10,291 nt of DNA from Candidatus Saccharimonadales bacterium (GTDB lineage Bacteria; Patescibacteriota; Saccharimonadia; Saccharimonadales; Saccharimonadaceae). Position numbers and translations under genes: made by a program. The stretch is taken from NCBI GenBank assembly GCA_030151825.1, contig JASLCP010000050.1, positions 1 to 10,291 on the forward strand, read 5' to 3'. Positions 1 through 4,030 of the stretch are shown one piece after another. The notes beneath the pieces were generated by a model that made no database searches, was not told where the DNA came from, and worked only from the letters and a program-made list of their open reading frames with translations. Numbering within the stretch: position 1 is the first letter of the stretch; each line of letters begins with the position of its first letter.

Positions 1-840
1 CCACAAACTCGTGAGCACGTTTTGCTTGCTCACCAAGTTAACGTTCCTAAGCTCGTTGTCTTCTTGAACAAGATGGATATCGCTGATCCAGAACTCGTTG
101 AATTGGTTGAAATGGACATCCGCGAACTACTCGCAAAGAACGGTTACGACGAAGATGCTCCTATCATCAAGGGTTCTGCAACTAAGGCTCTCGAAGGTGA
201 TGCTGCTTCTGAAGAAGCTATCATGGAACTCGTTAAAGCACTTGACGAATACATTCCAGAGCCACCACGCGACAATGACAAGCCATTCCTGATGCCTATC
301 GAAGACGTTTTCTCGATCAAGGGTCGTGGTACAGTTGCTACCGGTCGTATCGAGCAAGGTGTTGTTAACCTGAATGACGAAGTTGAAATCGTTGGTGTCC
401 GTGACACTCAGAAATCAGTCGTTACTGGTATCGAAGCCTTCAAGAAGAACCTTGACAAGGGTCAAGCTGGTGACAACGCCGGTCTGCTCCTTCGTGGTAT
501 CGAACGCGAACAAATCGAACGCGGTCAGGTGCTTGCAAAACCAGGTTCAATCACTCCACATACCGAGTTTGAAGCTGAGGTCTACATCCTGAAGAAGGAA
601 GAAGGCGGTCGCCATACACCATTTAGCAAGGGTTACAAACCACAGTTCTACTTCCGCACCACTGACGTGACTGGTGAAGTTGAGCTTCCAGCTGACAAAG
701 AAATGGTTATGCCTGGTGACACTGTCACCTTCAACGTGAAGCTCCTCGCTCCAATCGCGATGGAACAAGGTCTGAACTTCGCTATCCGCGAAGGTGGCCG
801 TACTGTTGGTGCTGGTGTTGTTACAAAGATTACAAAATAG
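1..840 (+). CDS. tuf: Elongation factor Tu, 3' part (5' end outside window)
   Basis: EF-Tu is the cytoplasmic GTPase that carries aminoacyl-tRNA to the ribosomal A site. The reading frame is open from base 1 and begins with PQTREH, which in E. coli EF-Tu lies near residue 113. About 112 residues, including the P-loop and switch regions, are therefore missing upstream, and the TTG at 22 is not a start. Visible landmarks are the guanine-specificity motif NKMD (partial residues 23-26), the G5 motif GSA, the domain 2 signature GRGTVATGRIEQG, and the domain 3 signature GGRHTPF followed by QFYFRTTDVTG. The gene ends in TAG and is followed directly by a strong terminator, so it is not co-transcribed with rpsJ here, unlike the common str-operon layout. 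The family assignment is essentially certain. Confidence 0.98.
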   Translation, partial: PQTREHVLLAHQVNVPKLVVFLNKMDIADPELVELVEMDIRELLAKNGYDEDAPIIKGSATKALEGDAASEEAIMELVKALDEYIPEPPRDNDKPFLMPIEDVFSIKGRGTVATGRIEQGVVNLNDEVEIVGVRDTQKSVVTGIEAFKKNLDKGQAGDNAGLLLRGIEREQIERGQVLAKPGSITPHTEFEAEVYILKKEEGGRHTPFSKGYKPQFYFRTTDVTGEVELPADKEMVMPGDTVTFNVKLLAPIAMEQGLNFAIREGGRTVGAGVVTKITK

Positions 841-860
841 TAACAATTCCACCAATAGCA

Positions 861-888
861 AAAACCTCCGAGCAATCGGAGGTTTTTT
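861..888 (+). terminator. Rho-independent terminator of tuf
   Basis: The arms AAAACCTCCG (861-870) and CGGAGGTTTT (877-886) are perfect complements around a 6-base loop, and six T follow from 883. It lies 20 bases after the tuf stop codon. Confidence 0.93.
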
Positions 889-904
889 GGTGATAATAAG
901 TTCG

Positions 905-954
905 AGAAAGGAGTAGATATCAGGGAGGAGCTTGTGGTTCGCCCTGATATCTAC
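905..954 (-). terminator. Probable terminator of the minus-strand gene at 971-1552
   Basis: A 13-base perfect inverted repeat, GTAGATATCAGGG (913-925) and CCCTGATATCTAC (942-954), encloses a 16-base loop. Read on the minus strand it starts about 17 bases after the stop codon and is followed by the moderately T-rich TCCTTTCT. The T-tract is imperfect and the loop is long, so it could instead be a structural 3' end or a DNA-level site. It lies back to back with the tuf terminator, as expected between convergent genes. Confidence 0.6.
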
Positions 955-970
955 CGCTCCCTAGTACTAA

Positions 971-1552
971 CTAGGAGGTGGCGACCTCAAGGGGCGCAAT
1001 GTCGAGTGTCACATAGACCGTTTTGCTCGCCTCTTCCTTGTCGTGTGTCAGCGTTGCAAGGACGTCCACCTTGTGAGTGTAGTCATCATCGCTGTCGTCC
1101 GAGGGAAAGGCCGGGTTGTCCGCAACCGCCTGGGCGATTTCCTTTTCAGCCTTTCGTTCGATGTAGGCGAGTTTCCACGGTAGATCTTGGCCATCGATGA
1201 ACTCGATACGGAGTTCAAAGCGACGACCGTCAATCAGCGCAGAGGCGATCTCTCGAAGGTACTTGTCCGTGATGTAAACCAGAACACCGTTGTCTTCAAC
1301 CCCCGTTCCGCTGCGCGGATCCATGAGGTCTTTGACTTGTTCGTTCCAGATGCGTCGCGGAACGACGAAACCCTTCGGGTCGGTATTGAGTCGATCAACG
1401 AGGTACTCGACGCCGTCAGCGACCTTGCTGGTGCCAATGGCAGCGACGCCAATAGCGAGTTCAGCGACCTTGGTGGCACCAGTCGAAATGACGCTGTACG
1501 CACCTTCGATCTTGTCGCCGGCTGTGGCGCTGACAATGTTCAACAGAACCAA
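971..1552 (-). CDS. Unrecognised protein, 193 residues, TTG start
   Basis: I do not recognise this protein. The start is TTG at 1552: GGGAG lies 7 bases upstream, an in-frame stop lies further upstream, and no ATG occurs before residue 76 or so. The codon pattern (mixed G/C third positions, common codons) looks genuinely coding and better supported than the antisense frame. Residues 15-55 are small, hydrophobic and probably helical, with a 15-residue near-repeat (GATKVAE at 25-31, GTSKVAD at 40-46). The C-terminal half is charged, with alternating strands and helices and an acidic run (DDSDDD). There are no cysteines, no clear signal peptide and no catalytic motif. A promoter, two leader palindromes and a probable terminator make it a self-contained unit. 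It runs against tuf, so it is not part of the ribosomal operon. Confidence 0.82.
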   Translation of the reverse strand: MVLLNIVSATAGDKIEGAYSVISTGATKVAELAIGVAAIGTSKVADGVEYLVDRLNTDPKGFVVPRRIWNEQVKDLMDPRSGTGVEDNGVLVYITDKYLREIASALIDGRRFELRIEFIDGQDLPWKLAYIERKAEKEIAQAVADNPAFPSDDSDDDYTHKVDVLATLTHDKEEASKTVYVTLDIAPLEVATS

Positions 1553-1575
1553 AACTCTTCTCCCTGATTGTGAAT

Positions 1576-1592
1576 GGTTGCATCATGCAACC
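1576..1592. repeat. Perfect 8-1-8 palindrome in the leader of the 971-1552 gene
   Basis: GGTTGCAT (1576-1583), one base, then ATGCAACC (1585-1592). It lies between the predicted transcription start (about 1616) and the ribosome binding site of the minus-strand gene. As RNA it could form a 6-bp stem with a 5-base loop. As DNA it has the form of a dimeric regulator site. Confidence 0.6.
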
Positions 1593-1596
1593 GCAA

Positions 1597-1612
1597 CCTA
1601 TCGTCCGATAGG
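1597..1612. repeat. Perfect 7-2-7 palindrome at the start of the same leader
   Basis: CCTATCG (1597-1603), TC, CGATAGG (1606-1612). It begins a few bases after the predicted transcription start of the 971-1552 gene and only 4 bases from the neighbouring palindrome at 1576-1592. Its position suits an operator or a 5' mRNA hairpin. Which of these applies cannot be decided from the sequence. Confidence 0.6.
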
Positions 1613-1622
1613 TCCATATTTT

Positions 1623-1651
1623 ATAATAACACTTATGGTATCTAAAGTCAA
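1623..1651 (-). promoter_or_regulatory. Sigma-70-type promoter of the 971-1552 gene
   Basis: On the minus strand, TTGACT (1651-1646), a 17-base spacer and TATTAT (1628-1623). Predicted transcription start near 1616, giving a leader of about 64 bases. The -35 element starts 3 bases after the T-tract of the preceding gene's terminator. Confidence 0.8.
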
Positions 1652-1654
1652 GTT

Positions 1655-1709
1655 AAAACCCCCTTTATCACGATTTGTCTCCAATGGTGACGTCGCGTGA
1701 TAAAGGGGG
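1655..1709 (-). terminator. Terminator of the minus-strand gene at 1720-2064
   Basis: The 14-base arms CCCCCTTTATCACG (1659-1672) and CGTGATAAAGGGGG (1696-1709) are perfect complements around a 23-base loop. On the minus strand the stem is followed by TTTTAACTT. It begins 10 bases after the stop codon. The large loop is unusual for a terminator, but stem strength and position fit. Confidence 0.75.
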
Positions 1710-1719
1710 CGCTGAGTGG

Positions 1720-2064
1720 TCAGCGGAGCGATAAAGGACTTGCCTCGGTTTCGTTGTCGACAAATACAACAGGGACGAGGGCAGGCTCATATGACTCCTT
1801 GTAGGTGGACCGACGCTCGGCAAAGATGTAGCCGACCAGATGGTCAACACCCCAGCAATCTCTGCTGTGATCGAGGCTCATCACCTCGAATACCTCGTCG
1901 CTGAAAGTTGCCATGTTGAACGCCATGACTTCGATACTACCGTGTACTTTCGCGCGCTCCTCGAGGATTTCGGTCGAGGGGCACTCGGTGAGCCGCAGAA
2001 TCTGCTGCTCGGCAACGCGCAGGGCGATCATTTGTGCCTTTGGTCCAGCGGGTGTAATCGTCAT
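1720..2064 (-). CDS. Unrecognised protein, 114 residues
   Basis: I do not recognise this protein. ATG at 2064 is preceded by GAGGT at a 7-base spacing. Residues 8-25 look like a helix (alternating A, L, Q and charged residues). They are followed by a segment with alternating hydrophobic strands and two cysteines (near residues 28 and 70). The C-terminal part (VPVVFVDNETEAS) looks like a strand and a polar tail. There are no membrane segments or signal peptide, so a small soluble cytoplasmic protein is likely. It stops at TGA, directly before a strong hairpin, which argues that TGA is a normal stop in this organism. Its promoter is near consensus and lies back to back with the rpsJ promoter, so the two may share upstream DNA. 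An exact gene family cannot be named. Confidence 0.82.
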   Translation of the reverse strand: MTITPAGPKAQMIALRVAEQQILRLTECPSTEILEERAKVHGSIEVMAFNMATFSDEVFEVMSLDHSRDCWGVDHLVGYIFAERRSTYKESYEPALVPVVFVDNETEASPLSLR

Positions 2065-2103
2065 GACAACACCTCTTTCTTAATCGATGGGATGACCACG
2101 GCG

Positions 2104-2121
2104 ATTACCCGGGCGGGTAAT
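2104..2121. repeat. Perfect 8-2-8 palindrome at the transcription start of the 1720-2064 gene
   Basis: ATTACCCG (2104-2111), GG, CGGGTAAT (2114-2121). The predicted minus-strand start is about 2123, so the palindrome occupies the first bases of the transcript. It matches in layout the 7-2-7 palindrome after the promoter of the 971-1552 gene. Confidence 0.65.
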
Positions 2122-2129
2122 TGATATGC

Positions 2130-2158
2130 ATTATACTACAAAAGGTATAAAAAGTCAA
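2130..2158 (-). promoter_or_regulatory. Near-consensus promoter of the 1720-2064 gene
   Basis: On the minus strand, TTGACT (2158-2153), a 17-base spacer and a consensus TATAAT (2135-2130). It is the strongest-looking promoter in the window by match to consensus. Confidence 0.88.
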
Positions 2159-2167
2159 TAATACTGC

Positions 2168-2196
2168 TTGAATCATCTGTTAATCTATGTTACAAT
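2168..2196 (+). promoter_or_regulatory. Promoter of rpsJ, divergent from the 1720-2064 gene
   Basis: TTGAAT (2168-2173), a 17-base spacer ending in TGT (extended -10 form), and TACAAT (2191-2196). The -35 element is only 9 bases from the -35 of the divergent promoter. Predicted start near 2203, giving a leader of about 88 bases. Confidence 0.75.
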
Positions 2197-2217
2197 TGCA
2201 GAGTATTATCAATTGTA
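2191..2217. repeat. Inverted repeat covering the rpsJ -10 and start site
   Basis: TACAATTG (2191-2198) and CAATTGTA (2210-2217) are perfect 8-base arms 11 bases apart. One arm is the -10 element itself and the other lies just after the predicted start, a typical geometry for a repressor site. Both arms are AT-rich, so chance is possible. Confidence 0.45.
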
Positions 2218-2270
2218 TCGAGAACTTGGCTGTGCACGCTCAATGTAAAACCAGACCAAGGTTACGATAC
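2215..2270 (+). promoter_or_regulatory. Structured 5' leader of rpsJ
   Basis: GTATCG (2215-2220) pairs with CGATAC (2265-2270). Inside it AAC-TTGG (2223-2229) pairs with CCAA-G-GTT (2256-2263) with one bulged G. The apical part (2230-2255) contains the self-complementary GTGCAC. The structure ends a few bases before the ribosome binding site AAGGGAG, where an autoregulatory r-protein leader would sit. I cannot match it to a named leader family. Confidence 0.55.
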
Positions 2271-2290
2271 CGCGAAAAGGGAGAACCATT

Positions 2291-2608
2291 ATGGCAAAAG
2301 ACGAAGGTCTAAAGATCCGTATCCGACTAAAAGCCTATGACCACAAAGTCATCGACCAATCAGCAAAACAAATTATCGACACCGCAATCCGTACCGGTGC
2401 TAGCATCGCGGGGCCAGTGCCACTGCCAACTCGCCGCAGTACATACACGGTAGTCAAAAGCCCACACGTCTACAAGACTGGTGGTGAAAGCTTTGAAATG
2501 CGCGTTCACAAACGTCTGATTGATATCACTAACGCAACTCCAAAGACTATCGACAGCCTGCAGAACCTTAGCTTGCCCGCTGGTGTTGATGCAGAAATTC
2601 GCATGTAA
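2291..2608 (+). CDS. rpsJ: 30S ribosomal protein S10
   Basis: S10 binds 16S rRNA in the 30S head. In many bacteria it also acts, as NusE, in transcription antitermination with NusB. The 105-residue length is close to the usual 103. Characteristic segments are KIRIRLKAYDHKVID near the N-terminus, GPVPLPTRRSTYTV at about residues 42-55, and HKRLIDI at 74-80. ATG follows AAGGGAG at 7 to 8 bases. Unusually, the gene is not joined to rplC. It has its own promoter and structured leader upstream and a strong terminator directly downstream, so it appears to be monocistronic and must be balanced with the rest of the S10 operon by other means. Identity is certain; the monocistronic reading follows from the visible signals. 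Confidence 0.98.
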   Translation: MAKDEGLKIRIRLKAYDHKVIDQSAKQIIDTAIRTGASIAGPVPLPTRRSTYTVVKSPHVYKTGGESFEMRVHKRLIDITNATPKTIDSLQNLSLPAGVDAEIRM

Positions 2609-2625
2609 TCGGGTAGTTCGTTTGC

Positions 2626-2653
2626 AAAAAACCTCTCATCCGAGAGGTTTTTT
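2626..2653 (+). terminator. Rho-independent terminator of rpsJ
   Basis: AAAAAACCTCTC (2626-2637), a 4-base loop, then GAGAGGTTTTTT (2642-2653). It lies 18 bases after the rpsJ stop. The A-tract and T-tract make it symmetrical, so it could act on either strand. Confidence 0.94.
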
Positions 2654-2671
2654 GTTTGCCTGTGTCCAGCC

Positions 2672-2700
2672 TTGCGAACGATGAGCATCCTTGGTATCAT
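2672..2700 (+). promoter_or_regulatory. Promoter of the small membrane protein gene
   Basis: TTGCGA (2672-2677), a 17-base spacer and TATCAT (2695-2700). Transcription would start about 2707, at or one base before the ATG at 2708, which predicts a leaderless mRNA. There is no ribosome binding site before the ATG. Confidence 0.6.
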
Positions 2701-2707
2701 AGTAAAA

Positions 2708-3049
2708 ATGCCATCAAAACAAACAGACCGCAAACCTCGACATCGTACCTATGCTCGTAACCGCGCCGTTGCTGCTACGCGTCGCCACCCTAAGGTACTG
2801 GTCGAAAGTGACGGGGCGTATTTTTTGAAATTGATTATTGTAGTGATATTGGGGACAATGTGGCTCAAACTTGCTCAGCCGATCAGTTGGCAAGGTATTC
2901 CGTTTGGCGGGTTCCCTGTAGGTACGGTTGTCGGCCTCATTGGTATCTCACTTATCGAAAAAGATCAGCTGAATCGCAAGATTTGGTATGCCGTGCTGAT
3001 TATCGTGACGATTGTCAGTTATTTTGTGCCCGCTGGCATTGTGATATAA
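2708..3049 (+). CDS. Small membrane protein of unknown function, 113 residues
   Basis: I do not recognise this family. The ATG at 2708 is preferred over upstream TTG codons because those fall inside the promoter and none has a ribosome binding site. Residues 1-30 are strongly basic, with about ten Arg/Lys, and should be cytoplasmic. Three hydrophobic segments follow: about 37-55 (FLKLIIVVILGTMWL), 65-83 (Gly-rich, GGFPVGTVVGLIGISLI) and 92-113 (WYAVLIIVTIVSYFVPAGIVI). The positive-inside rule puts the N-terminus inside and the very short C-terminus outside. The basic tail could bind nucleic acid, ribosomes or acidic lipid; that is speculation. It lies between rpsJ and a convergent minus-strand gene. 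Its coding frame is long relative to chance and its hydrophobic pattern is coherent. Confidence 0.85.
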   Translation: MPSKQTDRKPRHRTYARNRAVAATRRHPKVLVESDGAYFLKLIIVVILGTMWLKLAQPISWQGIPFGGFPVGTVVGLIGISLIEKDQLNRKIWYAVLIIVTIVSYFVPAGIVI

Positions 3050-3060
3050 CAGTAGCGCTA

Positions 3061-3093
3061 AAGGAAAAAGCCCTACGAACGTGTCGTAGGGCT
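3061..3093 (-). terminator. Terminator of the minus-strand gene at 3102-3488
   Basis: AGCCCTACGA (3069-3078), a 5-base loop, TCGTAGGGCT (3084-3093). On the minus strand it is followed by TTTTTCCTTT. It starts 9 bases after the stop codon. On the + strand it lacks a T-tract, so it is a weaker stop for the convergent membrane protein gene. Confidence 0.88.
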
Positions 3094-3101
3094 GGCGCCG
3101 C

Positions 3102-3488
3102 CTAGTAGATGCAGCTCGTAATATCCATGGTCGCCAATACGCGCTTGATGTCAGAAATGATCTGATACGGATCACCAGTATTGCTCCATGTCAACTGGAT
3201 GCTGTAGGCCTCTTGAGTGATGCGTTCGACCTGTGACTTGTCGGCGAGAGTGCCGGCGAGTGCTTCGATGAGCAGTGTTCGTGCTTTGTCAAAGTCGGTA
3301 CAGGGGAGTGCCTCGGAATCCGGATCGACCGCTTGGGCGATGGTGTCACACTTGCCGACAGGAAACCATCGAAAATCGAGAGTGATGAGTCGTTTTGATC
3401 GCTCGATGTGAATCGTAATGTCACTGTAGTTCCGTTTGATGCGCGCAACTACTTGCGGCATTGGTTCGGATGGAGTGAAGGTACTCAT
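3102..3488 (-). CDS. Unrecognised protein, 128 residues
   Basis: I do not recognise this protein. ATG at 3488 is preceded by GAAAGG at about 9 bases. The first half has two predicted strands (SDITIHIE and LITLDFRWF, about residues 22-43). The second half is mainly helical (FDKARTLLIEALAGTL at about 66-81, QIISDIKRVLATM near the end) with one further strand (YSIQLTW). There are three cysteines (about 47, 63 and 126), no signal peptide and no membrane segment, so a small alpha/beta cytoplasmic protein is likely. It has its own promoter and terminator. It converges on the small membrane protein gene and lies in tandem after the four-cysteine gene. I see no similarity to the other minus-strand proteins in the window beyond size and layout. 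Confidence 0.85.
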   Translation of the reverse strand: MSTFTPSEPMPQVVARIKRNYSDITIHIERSKRLITLDFRWFPVGKCDTIAQAVDPDSEALPCTDFDKARTLLIEALAGTLADKSQVERITQEAYSIQLTWSNTGDPYQIISDIKRVLATMDITSCIY

Positions 3489-3526
3489 GAATGGCTGCCT
3501 TTCTATCGGTGGGGTGCCATCGTTTA

Positions 3527-3555
3527 ATTATAGCATATTTTTATAAATTTTACAA
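3527..3555 (-). promoter_or_regulatory. Promoter of the 3102-3488 gene
   Basis: On the minus strand, TTGTAA (3555-3550), a 17-base spacer ending in TGC (extended -10), and consensus TATAAT (3532-3527). Predicted start near 3520. The -35 lies directly after the T-rich tail of the previous gene's terminator. Confidence 0.82.
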
Positions 3556-3556
3556 T

Positions 3557-3594
3557 AAAGAAGAAACCCCTGACCGCATTTACGTGGTCAGGGG
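3557..3594 (-). terminator. Terminator of the four-cysteine small gene
   Basis: CCCCTGACC (3567-3575), a 10-base loop, GGTCAGGGG (3586-3594). On the minus strand it is followed by TTTCTTCTTT. It starts 8 bases after the stop codon of the small gene at 3603, which is strong support that this gene is real. Confidence 0.85.
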
Positions 3595-3602
3595 AATCCG
3601 GA

Positions 3603-3773
3603 CTAGAGGTGGTAGCGCTTTTGGGCCAGGCCAAACTCGCACTGAGGCTTTTCCATGCAACGACGCGGCGTTGGGCAAATACCACTACCGGTGTCATCAG
3701 TTGGACACAGGGCGACATCGTCTTCGCGGTCGTGTTGCTGCGGTGATAGCGGTTCCGAAAGCGGGTGAGTCAT
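3603..3773 (-). CDS. Four-cysteine microprotein, 56 residues, unrecognised
   Basis: This gene is too short for usual length cut-offs. ATG at 3773 follows AAGGA at a 6-base spacing; a second in-frame ATG two codons earlier (3779) directly abuts AAGGA and is less likely. The product is polar and acidic in its first 20 residues. It then has cysteines at 23, 33, 39 and 45 (C-X9-C-X5-C-X5-C), with CPT occurring twice (23-25 and 33-35), and ends in a basic tail (QKRYHL). Four cysteines in 23 residues suggest a metal site, most simply zinc, or two disulfides. There is no signal peptide, which favours metal binding in the cytoplasm. A promoter, a ribosome binding site and a well-placed terminator frame it as a complete transcription unit, divergent from the rplC operon. 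Function unknown. The opposite-strand frame over the same bases has no such signals. Confidence 0.72.
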   Translation of the reverse strand: MTHPLSEPLSPQQHDREDDVALCPTDDTGSGICPTPRRCMEKPQCEFGLAQKRYHL

Positions 3774-3829
3774 TATCATTCCTTAACTCGAACGTACAAA
3801 AGACACCTCATGGCATCACGGACAACGCA

Positions 3830-3858
3830 ACTATACCATAATATAATCAACATTACAA
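3830..3858 (-). promoter_or_regulatory. Promoter of the four-cysteine small gene
   Basis: On the minus strand, TTGTAA (3858-3853), a 17-base spacer and TATAGT (3835-3830). Predicted start near 3823, giving a leader of about 50 bases. The -35 is 36 bases from the -35 of the divergent rplC promoter. Confidence 0.65.
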
Positions 3859-3894
3859 TAACCGGATGGTCCAGTGGTAACAGTGACAAACTAG

Positions 3895-3923
3895 TTGACG
3901 TACCCCTGAAAGTGTGCTATATT
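3895..3923 (+). promoter_or_regulatory. Promoter of the rplC-led S10/spc operon
   Basis: TTGACG (3895-3900), a 17-base spacer ending in TGC (extended -10), and TATATT (3918-3923). Predicted start near 3930, about 100 bases before rplC. No other promoter of this quality is visible before the end of the window. Confidence 0.82.
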
Positions 3924-3934
3924 CAGGAGGTAAC

Positions 3935-3948
3935 TTATTACGTAATAA
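3935..3948. repeat. 14-base perfect palindrome at the start of the rplC leader
   Basis: TTATTACGTAATAA is fully self-complementary and begins about 5 bases after the predicted transcription start of the ribosomal operon. This is a possible operator position. It is AT-rich, so chance cannot be excluded. Confidence 0.5.
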
Positions 3949-3955
3949 CAACTCG

Positions 3956-4007
3956 CTCTTGGTGAATTGGTAAGTCTACATCGGTAGATACTGCCTTCCA
4001 CCGAGAG
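3956..4007 (+). promoter_or_regulatory. Structured 5' leader of rplC (candidate r-protein autoregulatory RNA)
   Basis: Nested pairing is visible. CTCTTGGTG (3956-3964) pairs with CACCGAGAG (3999-4007), 9 pairs with one G-U. GGTA (3969-3972) pairs with TGCC (3992-3995). TCTAC (3975-3979) pairs with GTAGA (3984-3988) over the loop ATCG. Two small internal loops separate the stems. TTTT follows the outer stem at 4008-4011, so the hairpin could also attenuate transcription. In E. coli, L4 controls the S10 operon through its leader. Here no homology to that leader can be claimed, only the same position and purpose. Confidence 0.62.
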
Positions 4008-4030
4008 TTTTAAGTGGGAGCAAGAGGGCA

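Noticed and set aside
959..975. Short inverted repeat CCTAGT/ACTAGG at the end of the 971-1552 gene
   Set aside because: It has six-base arms only, overlaps the stop codon and has no T-tract. The larger hairpin at 913-954 is the better terminator candidate.
1187..1567. Open + strand frame of 126 codons opposite the 971-1552 gene
   Set aside because: It has a TTG start without a ribosome binding site, no promoter or terminator of its own, and lies fully opposite a minus-strand gene with all of these signals and a better codon pattern.
3491..3841. Open + strand frame of 116 codons over the small minus-strand gene
   Set aside because: It runs through the 3102-3488 promoter, a terminator hairpin and the four-cysteine gene, and shows no protein-like pattern or start signals.
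3925..3930. AGGAGG upstream of rplC, resembling a strong ribosome binding site
   Set aside because: It lies between the -10 element and the predicted transcription start, so it is mostly not transcribed, and no ATG, GTG or TTG follows at a usable distance.
3956..4007. Resemblance of the rplC leader to the 5' half of a leucine tRNA (GGTGAATTGGTA)
   Set aside because: No acceptor stem, T-arm or CCA-like 3' end can be formed. The nested hairpin explains the bases better. The likeness is short enough to be chance.
841..4030. Mobile element or prophage origin for the interspersed genes
   Set aside because: I saw no transposase, integrase, terminal inverted repeats, target duplication or tRNA end, and base composition does not clearly differ from the neighbours.
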